Source of the DNA: CALZJC01 sp963781065
GTDB lineage: Bacteria > Acidobacteriota > Thermoanaerobaculia > Multivoradales > JAHEKO01
DNA length: 64,000 nt
NCBI GenBank assembly: GCA_963781065.1
Contig: CAWAET010000007.1
Location: 1 to 64,000, forward strand
Reading direction: 5' to 3'
Shown here one piece after another: positions 53,126 to 62,417 of this stretch. The notes beneath the pieces were generated by a model. That model was not told where the DNA came from and ran no database searches. It worked only from the letters and a program-made list of their open reading frames with translations. Numbering within the stretch: the stretch's first letter is position 1; each line of letters begins with the position of its first letter. The position numbers were made by a program, and so were the translations under genes.

Positions 53126-54361
53126 TCAGCCGCAGACTTCGACTTCAGGGATCGCCACAAAGAACCGCCCCCCCCACTGCTTGACCCCCGCCATCTGCTC
53201 CATCACCTCGTCCTTGATGTTCCAAGGCAGGATCAGGATCAGGTCCGGGCGGGTCTCGAACAGCCGCTCGGGCGGGTGGATCGGCAGGCGGGTGCCGGGC
53301 AGGAAGCAGCCCTGCTTGTGCGGGCTGCGGTCGACCACGTAGTCGAGCGTCTCGGCGCCGATGCCGCAGTAGTTGAGCAGCGTGTTGCCCTTGGCGGCGG
53401 CGCCGTAGGCGGCGATCGACTTGCCCTCGCGCTTGGCCGCGGCGAGGAAGTCGAGCAGGCGGCGCCGGGTCCGGCGGACGCGCTCGCCGAAGCGCCGGTA
53501 GGGCTCGAGGGTGGTCAGGCCGGCCGCCTCCTCGCGCGCCGCCAGCGCGGCGACCGCCGCGGTGACGGCCTTCGCCTCGTCCTCGTGGCGGCGGCCGTAG
53601 ATCCGCAGCGAGCCGCCGTGGGTGGGCAGCTCGTCGACGTCGAAGATCGTCAGCCCGTGGCGGGCGAAGATCCGGCGGGTGGTGGTCAGGGAGAGGTAGG
53701 AGAAGTGCTCGTGGTAGATGGTGTCGAACTGGTTCTCCTCCATCAGCCGCAGCAGATGGGGGAACTCCATCGTCACCACGCCGCCGGGCGCCAGCGCCAG
53801 CTCGAGGCCGGCGACGAAGTCGTTGATGTCCGGCACGTGGGCCAAGACGTTGTTGCCCACCAGCAGATCGGCGCGGCGGCCCTCGGCGGCCAGCCGCCCG
53901 GCCGACTCGGTGCCGAAGAACTCCACCCGGGTTGGGATGCCGGCCTGCTCGGCCGCCGCGGCGACGTTGGCGGCCGGCTCGATGCCCAGCACCGGGATGC
54001 CGTGGCGCTGGAAGTACTGCAGCAGGTAGCCGTCGTTGCTGGCGATCTCGACCACCAGGTGATCGGCGCCCAGGCCGAGCCGGCTGACCATCGCCCCGGC
54101 GTAGCGCTCGGCGTGGCGCAGCCAGGTGTCGGAGAAGGAGGAGAAGTAGGCGTAGTCGGTGAACAGTTCGGCGGGCGTGGCCAGCTCGGGCAGCTGGACC
54201 AGGAAGCAGCCCGAGCAGACCATCACTTCGAGCGGATAGGTCGGCTCGGGCGCCGCCAGCTGCTCGGCGGTGAGGTAGGAGTTGGCCAGCGGCGAGCGGC
54301 CCAGGTCGGCGAAGACCTGCTCCAGGGCCCGGCCGCAGAATCGGCAGTTGGAACGGCTCAT
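53126..54361 (-). CDS. Zinc-binding sugar C-methyltransferase
   Basis: A 411-residue SAM enzyme with the three-part layout of nucleotide-sugar C-methyltransferases (TylC3 type). Zinc-binding N terminus: C6-x2-C9 (CRFCG) and C49-x2-C52 (CSGC). Methyltransferase core: VVEIASNDGYLLQYFQRHGI, LVGNNVLAHVPDINDFV, and YHEHFSYLSLTT with the catalytic His region. C-terminal Rossmann-like domain: AAYGAAAKGNTLLNYC and DLILILPWNIKDEVMEQ. These enzymes add a methyl at C3 of 4-keto-6-deoxy sugars carried on CDP or TDP. With rfbF in the same region, a branched CDP-sugar for the O-antigen is plausible, but the linking enzymes are absent. ATG at 54361 skips a Pro/Arg-rich upstream stretch. Confidence 0.9.
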   Translation of the reverse strand: MSRSNCRFCGRALEQVFADLGRSPLANSYLTAEQLAAPEPTYPLEVMVCSGCFLVQLPELATPAELFTDYAYFSSFSDTWLRHAERYAGAMVSRLGLGADHLVVEIASNDGYLLQYFQRHGIPVLGIEPAANVAAAAEQAGIPTRVEFFGTESAGRLAAEGRRADLLVGNNVLAHVPDINDFVAGLELALAPGGVVTMEFPHLLRLMEENQFDTIYHEHFSYLSLTTTRRIFARHGLTIFDVDELPTHGGSLRIYGRRHEDEAKAVTAAVAALAAREEAAGLTTLEPYRRFGERVRRTRRRLLDFLAAAKREGKSIAAYGAAAKGNTLLNYCGIGAETLDYVVDRSPHKQGCFLPGTRLPIHPPERLFETRPDLILILPWNIKDEVMEQMAGVKQWGGRFFVAIPEVEVCG

Positions 54362-54473
54362 CGGAGGTGAGCGGGACGGCGACCGCCCCGTGCGGATTGC
54401 CGGTCGGTCGGCCGGCCGAACGACCGGCCGCCGGGCACCCTGCGGGGGGGACAGTAGCACGGAAGCGCTGTGC

Positions 54474-54479
54474 TATTCT
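54474..54479 (+). promoter_or_regulatory. Possible -10 box of the Trm112-like gene
   Basis: TATTCT ends 10 nt before the ATG, so the transcript would have almost no leader. No clear -35 is seen. It resembles the pcm arrangement. Confidence 0.25.
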
Positions 54480-54489
54480 GGCACCCGTC

Positions 54490-54741
54490 ATGGCCGTCGA
54501 CCCCGAGTTGCTGGAGATCCTGGTCTGCCCCAAGACCAAGGGCTCGCTGGAGTTGGTGGACCTGCCGCCGGCGGTCCGGCAAGGGCTGGTGGAGAAATAC
54601 CGCGAGCACTTCCGCGACGAGGAGCCGGTGGTCGAACAGGGGTTGTTCTGTGACGAGTCCGCCCTGGTCTACCCGATTGTCTCCGACATCCCGATCATGT
54701 TGGTCGACGAAGCGCTGCCGGCCGCCGACATCGGGCGCTGA
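54490..54741 (+). CDS. Trm112 family protein
   Basis: An 83-residue protein of the Trm112/UPF0434 (YcaR-like) group. It has LLEILVCPKTKGSLELVD at the N terminus and ALVYPIVSDIPIMLVDEA at the C terminus. Only two cysteines (C13, C54) remain of the possible zinc set. Eukaryotic Trm112 activates methyltransferases; bacterial roles are unclear. The ATG follows a TATTCT by 10 nt with no Shine-Dalgarno. An O-antigen ligase gene begins 36 bp downstream on the same strand. Confidence 0.85.
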   Translation: MAVDPELLEILVCPKTKGSLELVDLPPAVRQGLVEKYREHFRDEEPVVEQGLFCDESALVYPIVSDIPIMLVDEALPAADIGR

Positions 54742-54777
54742 GCCCCCTCTTCGCCGGCGCCCGGTCGGCCCGCAACC

Positions 54778-55980
54778 GTGGTGATTCGCGACATCCGGCG
54801 TCTGCTCCCCGCGACGGCGGGGGAGCGCGGCTGGTGGCTCTACGCCCTGCATGTGTTGACGGTTTGGGCGCTGGCCCTGTCCAACGTTCTGATGTTGCTG
54901 GCGGCGCTCGCCGGCCTGCGGGGCGCGCTGCGAGCGCCCTGGCGGCGGTTCGCGCCGGCGCTCTGGCCGTTGGGTTTGTACGCGCTCTTCTTCCTGGCCG
55001 CGATCGCCGGCTCGTACGATCCGCGGGTGAGCCTTGGCGCGGCGCGCCATCTGCTGTCGCTGCTCACCCTGCCGCTGGCCTTCGTCGTGCTGCGCGACGA
55101 GGAGGGGCGCATCCGGCGCCTGGTGGACGGCGTGGTGGGGATGGGGGCGCTGCTGGCGCTGTACGGCCTCGGCCAGCTGCTGTTCGGCTTTGGCGGCCTC
55201 TACCAGCGGATCCGCGGCCCGTTCTCGCACTGGATGACCTTCGCCGGGGTCCTGGTGATCTGTCTGTTGCTGGCGGCGGCGCGGCTCGCCCACCGCCCGG
55301 GCGGTGCCGGCTGGCTGTGGCGCTGGGCGGCTTTGGGGCTGATGGCGGCGGCGCTGGTCACCAGCCTGACGCGCAGCGCCTGGGTGGCGCTGCTGGCGGC
55401 GCTGGTGGTCCTGCTGGCGCTGCGCGCGCCGCGCTACCTGGCGACGGTGCCGGTGGCGGGGCTGCTGCTGGTGCTGCTGGCGCCGGTGCCGGTGGTCCAG
55501 CGCATGACTTCGGTCTTCGATCTGCGGGCGGTCTCGAACTACGATCGGCTCTGCATGGCCGAGGCGGGGCTGCTGATGATCCGCGAGAAGCCGCTCTTCG
55601 GCATCGGTCCCGAGATGGTCCGGCAGCGCTATCCCGTCTACCACGACGCCTCCGCGCCGCGTCGCACCACTCCCCATCTGCACAACGCGTTTCTGCAGAT
55701 CGGTGCCGAGGACGGGCTGCTGGCGCTGGCCGCCTATCTCTGGCTGATCGGCGGCACGGCGCTCGTGGCCTTCCGGCGGTTCCGGGCCGAGGGCGGCTGG
55801 CACGGCGGCCGCGCCGACCTGCACGTCGGCGTGGTGCTGGTGCTGCTGGGGTTCAGCCTGGCCGGCCTGTTCGAGGACAACTGGGGCGACACCGAGGTCG
55901 AGCGGCTGGTGCTCTTCGTGCTCGCCATCCCGCACTGCCTGCCGGCGCGGCCCGCCGCCGCCGGGGAGGCGACGGTTTGA
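54778..55980 (+). CDS. O-antigen ligase family protein
   Basis: A 400-residue polytopic membrane protein with about 10 hydrophobic segments and the Wzy_C/WaaL core. It includes SLTRSAWVALLAALVV, then the large periplasmic loop with LLMIREKPLFGIGPEMVRQR and TTPHLHNAFLQIGAEDGLLALAAY, which carries the conserved His. WaaL joins undecaprenyl-linked O-antigen to lipid A-core; Wzy polymerises it, and sequence alone does not separate them. Consecutive GTG codons at 54778 and 54781 are both possible starts. Its stop overlaps the next start as TTGA. Confidence 0.87.
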   Translation: MVIRDIRRLLPATAGERGWWLYALHVLTVWALALSNVLMLLAALAGLRGALRAPWRRFAPALWPLGLYALFFLAAIAGSYDPRVSLGAARHLLSLLTLPLAFVVLRDEEGRIRRLVDGVVGMGALLALYGLGQLLFGFGGLYQRIRGPFSHWMTFAGVLVICLLLAAARLAHRPGGAGWLWRWAALGLMAAALVTSLTRSAWVALLAALVVLLALRAPRYLATVPVAGLLLVLLAPVPVVQRMTSVFDLRAVSNYDRLCMAEAGLLMIREKPLFGIGPEMVRQRYPVYHDASAPRRTTPHLHNAFLQIGAEDGLLALAAYLWLIGGTALVAFRRFRAEGGWHGGRADLHVGVVLVLLGFSLAGLFEDNWGDTEVERLVLFVLAIPHCLPARPAAAGEATV

Positions 55981-56879
55981 GCGCCGCGGCACGGTTTGGC
56001 GACTACCTGGCGGCGGCGCGGATGGCGGTCGACGGCGAGCTGGATCGCCTCCTGCCGGCGGCGGACGAGCCGCCGGCGAGGCTGCACGAGGCGATGCGCT
56101 ATGGCGTCTTCGTCGGCGGCAAGCGGATCCGCCCGGTCCTCTGCCTGCTTGCCGGCGAGCTTTACGGCGGCGAGCGCGGGCAGCTGCTGCCGGGCGCCGC
56201 GGCGCTCGAGATGATCCACACCTTCAGCCTGATCCACGATGACCTGCCGGCCCTCGACAACGACGATCTGCGCCGCGGCCAGCCGACCGTCCACCGGCGC
56301 TACGACGAGGCGACGGCGCTGCTGGTAGGAGACGGCCTGCTCACCCTGGCGATGACGGTCCTGGCCTCCGAGCCCCCAGGGATGGCGGCGGAGCGCCGGC
56401 TCAGGGCGACCCGGCTGGTCGGCCGGGCGGTGGGCACCGGCGGCATGATCGGCGGCCAGATGGCCGATCTCGAGGCGGAGCGGAGCTGGCCGGCCGAAGC
56501 GCGGGCGGCGCTCGAGTCGATCCACCGGCGCAAGACCGGCGAGCTGATCGTCGCCGCGGTGCGGATCGGCGGCGTCTACGCCGGCGCCGGCGAGGCGGCG
56601 GATCGGCTGCTGACCGGGCTCGGCGAGCGGCTCGGCCTGATGTTCCAGATCGCCGACGACATCCTCGACGTCGAGGGCAGCGACGAGACCCTTGGCAAGA
56701 CCGCCGGCAAGGACGCCCGGGCGCACAAGCTGACCTATCCCGCCCTGCTCGGGCTCGAAGAGAGCCGCCGATTGCTCGAGCGGATCGCCGGCGAAGCCGG
56801 CGAGCTCGCCGCTCAGCTGCCCGGCGACGGCGCCCTGGTCCGATCGCTGATCCGGTTCGTCGCCACGCGCGACCGTTAG
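55977..56879 (+). CDS. ispA: Farnesyl diphosphate synthase (polyprenyl synthetase)
   Basis: Condenses isopentenyl diphosphate with DMAPP and GPP. The 300-residue size and motifs fit bacterial IspA: FVGGKRIRPVLCLLAGELYGG, the first Asp-rich motif DDLPALD (DDx4D form of bacterial farnesyl enzymes), and VGDGLLTLAMTVLAS. It also has GGQMADLEAE, RRKTGELIVAAVRIG and the second motif QIADDILDVEGSDETLGKTAGKD. The start is TTG at 55977, inside the preceding stop (TTGA), supported by ggggagg just upstream. Its chain-length product is inferred from family pattern. tlyA follows at 20 bp. Confidence 0.93.
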   Translation: MSAAARFGDYLAAARMAVDGELDRLLPAADEPPARLHEAMRYGVFVGGKRIRPVLCLLAGELYGGERGQLLPGAAALEMIHTFSLIHDDLPALDNDDLRRGQPTVHRRYDEATALLVGDGLLTLAMTVLASEPPGMAAERRLRATRLVGRAVGTGGMIGGQMADLEAERSWPAEARAALESIHRRKTGELIVAAVRIGGVYAGAGEAADRLLTGLGERLGLMFQIADDILDVEGSDETLGKTAGKDARAHKLTYPALLGLEESRRLLERIAGEAGELAAQLPGDGALVRSLIRFVATRDR

Positions 56880-56899
56880 CGCGACCCTCCCACTAGGCA

Positions 56900-57643
56900 A
56901 TGGCGCAGGAGAGGCAACGGCTCGATCGGCTGCTGGCGCAGCGCGGCCTTTTTGCCAGCCGCGAGCAGGCGCGCCGAGCGGTCATGGCGGGCCGGGTGCG
57001 GGTGGCGGGGCGGCTGGTCGACAAGCCCGGTACGGCGGTGGCGATCGACGCCGACCTCGCGGTGAGCGGCCCGCCGCGGCCCTACGTCTCGCGCGGCGGC
57101 GAGAAGCTGGCTCACGCCCTCGACCACTTCGGCGTCGCGCCGGAGGGCCGCGTCTGTCTGGACGTCGGCGCCTCGACCGGCGGCTTCACCGACTGCCTGC
57201 TGCAGCGCGGCGCGCGCCGGGTGTACGCCCTCGACGTCGGCCGCGGCCAGCTCGACCAGGGGCTGCGGCAGGACGCCCGGGTAGTCGTCATGGAGGGCGT
57301 CAACGCCCGGCACCTCGCCCCGGGAGCGCTGCCCGAACTGGTCGAGCTGGCGACCGTCGACGTCTCCTTCATCTCGCTGGCCAAGTTGGTTCCGGCCTTG
57401 CATCCGCTGCTTCGGTCGGGAGGCCTGCTGATGTCGCTGATCAAACCGCAGTTCGAAGCCGGCCGCCGCGAGGTGGGCAAGGGCGGGATCGTCCGCGACG
57501 AGGCGGTCCGCGTCCGGGTGATCCGCGAGGTGGCCGCCGACCTGGCGGCGATCGGCTTCGAGCTCAGGGGTATAGTCGAGTCGCCGGTTCGCGGAGCCAA
57601 GGGAAATCGCGAAGCTTTCGCCTGCTTGGAACGTCTATCTTGA
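56900..57643 (+). CDS. tlyA: TlyA family rRNA 2'-O-methyltransferase
   Basis: A 247-residue RNA ribose methyltransferase of the hemolysin-A/TlyA family; the mycobacterial enzyme methylates 16S and 23S rRNA and sets capreomycin sensitivity. An N-terminal S4 RNA-binding domain (RLDRLLAQRGLFASREQARR, MAGRVRVAGRLVDKPG) precedes the FtsJ-like domain. That domain has VSRGGEKLAHAL, VCLDVGASTGGFTDCLLQRGA (SAM site), and VDVSFISLAKLVPAL, then SLIKPQFEAGRREVGKGG. A single residue set cannot show whether one or both rRNAs are targets. Its stop overlaps the nadK start (TTGA). Confidence 0.95.
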   Translation: MAQERQRLDRLLAQRGLFASREQARRAVMAGRVRVAGRLVDKPGTAVAIDADLAVSGPPRPYVSRGGEKLAHALDHFGVAPEGRVCLDVGASTGGFTDCLLQRGARRVYALDVGRGQLDQGLRQDARVVVMEGVNARHLAPGALPELVELATVDVSFISLAKLVPALHPLLRSGGLLMSLIKPQFEAGRREVGKGGIVRDEAVRVRVIREVAADLAAIGFELRGIVESPVRGAKGNREAFACLERLS

Positions 57644-58515
57644 GCGACACAAGCGAGATTCGGCACGTCGGCCTGGTGGCCAAGCGCACCAGCCCCGAGG
57701 CGCTGCAGTCAGCCGTCGAGGTGGCGCAGTGGCTGGCGCGCCGCGGCCTCGAGGTGGACTGCGACGCTCCGGTGGCAGCGGCCGCGGCGGCGGCCGTGCC
57801 GTCGATCCAGGCGCCGATCTTCGATCCTGCCAAGGCCTACGACCTGGTGGTGGTGCTGGGCGGCGACGGCACCCTGCTGTCGGTGGCCCGCGCCCTGGAG
57901 CGCGCGGTGCCGATCCTGGGCGTCAACCTGGGCACCCTCGGCTTCCTGACCGAGGTGGGCCGTGCCGAGCTCTACCCGGCCCTGGTTCAGCTGCTGGCCG
58001 GCGACTACCGGATCGAGCAGCGGGCGCTGCTCGACGTGCGGCTGGAACGTGCCGGCGGCGGCGGCGACTCCTGGCGGGTGCTCAACGACGCGGTGATCGC
58101 CAAGAGCGCCCTGGCGCGGATCGTCGAGCTCACCTACCGCATCGACGGCAGGCTGCTGGCGGCCTGCCGCTCCGACGGGCTGATCATCTCCACCCCGACG
58201 GGCTCGACGGCCTACAACCTGTCGGCCGGCGGGCCGATCCTGGACCCGCAGCTGCCGGTCGTCGTGCTGACGCCGATCTGCCCCCACACCCTGACTCTGC
58301 GGCCGGTCGTGGTGCCCGACTCGTCGGTCATCGAAGTGACCCTCGAGACCCCGCGCGAGGAGGTCTTCCTGACCCTCGACGGCCAGGAGGGCGCGCCGCT
58401 GGACCAGGGCGACCGGGTACGGGTGGGGCGCTCGTCCGCCACCGCGCGCCTGGTCAAGACCACCGACCGCGGCTTCTTCGACGGCCTGCGAGACAAGCTC
58501 CACTGGGGTGAGTGA
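57640..58515 (+). CDS. nadK: NAD kinase
   Basis: Phosphorylates NAD to NADP. The 291-residue protein has the diagnostic GGDGT at 74-78 (VVVLGGDGTLLSVARAL), NLGTLGFLTEV, VLNDAVIAKSALARI with the NxE/D-like site, and SDGLIISTPTGSTAYNLSAGGPIL. The end is LTLDGQEGAPLDQGDRVRV, as in the family. The start is TTG at 57640 overlapping the tlyA TGA. tlyA-nadK adjacency is common in bacteria. The 3' end overlaps the tamB start by 8 bp. Confidence 0.97.
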   Translation: MSDTSEIRHVGLVAKRTSPEALQSAVEVAQWLARRGLEVDCDAPVAAAAAAAVPSIQAPIFDPAKAYDLVVVLGGDGTLLSVARALERAVPILGVNLGTLGFLTEVGRAELYPALVQLLAGDYRIEQRALLDVRLERAGGGGDSWRVLNDAVIAKSALARIVELTYRIDGRLLAACRSDGLIISTPTGSTAYNLSAGGPILDPQLPVVVLTPICPHTLTLRPVVVPDSSVIEVTLETPREEVFLTLDGQEGAPLDQGDRVRVGRSSATARLVKTTDRGFFDGLRDKLHWGE

Positions 58516-61500
58516 GCCGCGCAGGAGGCGGCACGGCCGCGTTCGGCGCTGGCTGGTGCGGCCGGTGTTCTGGGGACTGGCGCTGGCGGCGGTGCTCTTC
58601 CTCGGCGTCTATCTGGCGGTGCACAGCAGTGTCTTGCGGCAGCGCGCCGCGGCGCTGATCGAAGAGCGCGCCACCGCGGCGCTCGGCCGGCCGGTGACGA
58701 TCGAAGCCCTGCGCTTCGAGCTGGTGCCGCTGAGCGTGGCGCTGGACGGAGTGCGGGTCGGCGGGCGCGTGCCCGACGAGGCGCCGCTGGCGGTGGTGTC
58801 CCACGCCAAGGTGGACGCTCGGCTGTACTGGCGTGGCGGTCTGCGGCTCGAGCTCGACTCGGTGCGGCTGGACGAGCCGGTGGTCACCCTGATCTTCGAT
58901 CCCGGCCAGGGCTCGAACGTGGAGGGGCTGGGCGGCGGCGCCGCCGCCGGGCCGGCCGGCCCGGCCTTCGAGATCGCGCTCGAAGAGTTGACCGTCAACC
59001 ACGGGGTCCTGGTCATCGACCACCAGCGGCTGCCCCTCGACCTGACCGCGCGCGGGCTGGCGGGGCGGTTCTGGGGCACCGAGGTGCCCCAGTTCGAGGC
59101 CACCGTCCGCGAGCTCGAGACGACGCTGCCTCGGGCGCGGCCGTTTCAGGGCGCGGCGACCCTGCGCGGTCGGCTCGACGGGCTCACCCTGGAGATCCTC
59201 CAGGGCCGTATCGCCGGCCCCGAGCTGACCGTGGCGGTCACCGGCAGGCTCAAGTTCGGCCCCGACCGGCATGGGGCGCTCGAGGTCGCGGTCGAGACCG
59301 GGTCGGAGTTCCTGCGCGCGGTCGGCTACGTCGACGACCAGCTGGCGGGCGACCTGACCTTTGGCGGCACGGTCTCCTGGGATGCCGAAGCCTGGACCCT
59401 GCAGGGCGCCGTCGCCGCTGGCACGCTGCGGGTGCTCAACTACCCGCTGCGGCGGCTGCAGGGAGTGCTCAACAGCGATCGCGAGAGAGTCGAGCTGGAG
59501 GTGCAGGCGGCCGAGTACGCCGGCGGCAGCCTGACCGGAGCCGTCCGCGTCGACATCGAGCCCGGCCGGCCGCCCGTCGTGGCGATCGAGCTGGAGCTCG
59601 AGGAGGTCGATTTCGAACGGCTGCTCTTGGACCAGGGCTGGCCGGTGGCGGGTGTCGCGGGCGCCGTTTCCGGGCCGTTCAGCTACGGCTTCGACTGGCA
59701 GCAGCCCGATCGCGGCACCGGCTGGGCCGATCTCGTGGTGAGCGGGCGCGAGCGGGCCGGGGTGCCGTTCACCGGTGACGTGCCGCTGCTCATCGAGGAC
59801 GGCGTCTTCAGCACCTCGGTCGCGCGCCTCGACTCCGAGGGGCACACCATTGCCGCCACCGGCGCCTACGACCTCGACCGCAAGAGCGGCGCCTTCCACT
59901 TCGAGGTGGTGACCGAGAGGGTCGAGCAACTGCTGCCGCTGCTGAGCCTCGGCGGGGACGAGAACGACCTCTGGCGGCCCGCCGCCGGCAATGGTCGGAT
60001 CGACGGCGAGCTGACCGTCGCCGGCGGCGAGACGCGGGTGGATCTGCGCCTGGATCTGGCGGAGGTGCGCTCGCCGGGCGCCGCCGCCGACCAGCTGCGG
60101 GGGTCGCTCGCCGTCACCGCCGCGGGCGTCGGCTCCATGCGGCTCGAGCTGCTGCGGGCCGAAGCGGGGCTCATCGTCACCGGCAGCCTGCCGTTCGCCG
60201 AGCCCGGTGAGGAGCCGGAGATCCCCTTCGCCCTGACCCTCGACGCGGCCGGCTGGCCGCTGGCGGAGGCTCGCGCCTGGCTGCCGTTCGAGCTGCCGGT
60301 GGACGGCCCGGCCTTTGGCGCGCTGCGGCTGGGCGGCTCGCTCGAGGCGCTGGAGGGCTCCGCCCGGTTCCGCGTGCGCCCCGCCCGGCTTCTGGAGGTG
60401 ACGGTCGACGAGGTCGACGCCGACCTCGAGTTCGACCCCCGCTCGGTGCGCTTCCGCGAGCTCGTCGCGACGGCGCCGGCCGGCTCGGTCTCCGCCGCCG
60501 GCACCTGGGACCCGCAAAGCGATGCGCTGGCGATCGAGGTGGCGTCCGGCCAGCTGCGACTGTCGCGCGCCCCCTTCGCCGGCTGGTGGAGCGGCCCGCT
60601 CGAGGGCCGGGCCGAGCTCGACGGCTTCATCGGCGGCACGCTGGCGACGCCGCATCTGAGCGGCCGTTTCGACATGGTCGGCCTGAAGCTCGGCGACCGG
60701 CTGCTGGGCGATCGCGGCGTCGCCGGGCTGGAGGTGAGCTGGCGCGAGGGCCGGGTCGCGGCCCTGGGCTCGATCCTGGGCCTGGTGGAGGTCAACGGGG
60801 GCGGCCGGCTGGACGAGGAGGCGCTCGACCTGGATCTGGCGGTCGAGGCGCCCGACCTGCCGGCGCTGGCCGGACTGTTCGGCATGCTCGGCGAGTACGA
60901 GTTCGGCGGCTCGGGCGCCGGCCGGCTGCGGGTCTCGGGTCGACCGGCCGGCGAGGACCCCTGGCTCACCCGGATCGAGCTCGAGCGGCTGGACCTCGAC
61001 TACGCCGGCCACCGACTGGCCGCGGGCGCGCCTGTCCGGCTGGAGCTGGCACCCGACGTCCTGGTGGTGGAGTCGCTCTACCTCGTCGAGTCGGCGACCG
61101 GCCACGACGTCTTCGTCGGCGGCAGCATCGGTCTTGGCGAGGGGGGCGCGGTGGACCTGCGCCTGCAGAGCAGCGTCGACCCGGCCCTGCTGGCGCCGTT
61201 CCTGCCCGGCTTCGATCTCAGCGGCGGCCGCTTCGACGTGCTGGCCGTCGTCGACGGCACGACCCTGGCGCCGCGCATCAACGGCCAGGGCGAGGTCCGC
61301 GACGCCCGGCTCGTCCTGGGCGACATCCCGCCGCTTGAGGCCATGCAGCGGCATCGTGCTCTTCTACCCCGGCCGGGTGGTGCTCGACGGCGTTCGGGGC
61401 CAGCTCGGCGGCGGCGAGCTCAGGATCAGCGGGGTGGTGGACCTGCCGCGGGCCGAAACGGAGCTGTCGTACAGCCTGCAGGTGACGGGACGCGGCGTGA

Positions 61501-62417
61501 CCGTGCGCTACCCGGAGGGTTGGCAGCTGCGCGGCAACGCGGAGCTGTCGGTGGCCTCGATGGAGCAGGGACGCCAGATCCGCGGTTCGGTTTCGCTCGA
61601 CCGGGCCCAGTACCTGCGCCAGGTGGAGGTGGGGCTGACCCAGCTGCTCCAGAGCCTGTTCCAGCGCCGCCGGCTGGAGGTGGAAAGCACCGATCCCGAG
61701 CTCACCTCGACCCTGATCAATGTTGTGGTCAACGGCCCGGGCGCCCTCAGGGTGCGCAACAACGTGGCCAACCTGCGGGGCGACGTCGACCTGGTGCTGC
61801 GGGGCTCGTTGGCCTCGCCGGTGCTGTTCGGGAGCCTCGATCTGGAGCCGGGGGGGACGCTGCAGATCGGCGGCAGCGACTACACCGTCGAGCGCGGATC
61901 GCTGACCTTCGCCAACCCCTACCGGATGGAGCCGGTGGTCGACCTGGCGGCGAAGACCCGGCGGCGCGACTACGACCTGTCGCTCAACCTGTCGGGCACC
62001 CTCGACCGGCTCAACGCCAGCATCGCCTCCGATCCGCCGCTCGCCGACCTCGATGTGCTGGGTCTGCTCACCACCGGCCAGCCAGCGGCGGCACAGGGCC
62101 CGGCACAGGGCGCCGAGGCCTTCCTCTACGGCCAGGCGGCCTCGGCGGTCACCGAGCGGGTCAACCGGCTGTTCGATCTGGACCGCTTTCGCATCGATCC
62201 CCTCACCGGCTCGACCGGCAGCCTCTCGTCGGCTCGCGTCACCCTCGGCAAGCAGCTGTCGCGCGACGTGCTGGCCACCTACTCCTACGACCCGTCGATC
62301 ACCGAGCAGCAGATCCTGCAGCTCGAGTGGACCGTCGCCCGCGGCCTGACCCTGGTGGCAACCCAGAACGGCGACGGCACCTACGCCGTCGATGCGCGTT
62401 GGGAGAAGAGCTTCTGA
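58508..62417 (+). CDS. tamB: Translocation/assembly module TamB (one frameshift)
   Basis: A very large inner-membrane-anchored, AsmA-like protein (about 1,300 residues) that spans the periplasm and works with an Omp85 partner in outer-membrane protein or lipid transport. From GTG at 58508 it reads SEPRRRRHGRVRRWLVRPVFWG, one membrane helix (about 22-40), then an AsmA-type N-domain and long beta-rich repeats. At about 61346 an extra C breaks the frame: ATG-CAGC should be ATG-AGC-GGC to continue as SGIVLFYPGRVVLDG. The DUF490/TamB C-terminal domain is well preserved (GSLDLEPGGTLQIGGSDYTV, then RGSLTFANPYRMEPVVDLAAK, and LLTTGQP, VTLGKQLSRDVLATYSYD, to WEKSF). Sequence error is more likely than inactivation. 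The following Omp85 gene overlaps its stop. Confidence 0.88.

Noticed and set aside
58454..61354. A 966-codon open frame on the minus strand
   Set aside because: It is the antisense shadow of tamB: low-complexity Gln/Arg/Gly-rich protein with no domain, while the plus strand reads as a continuous TamB.
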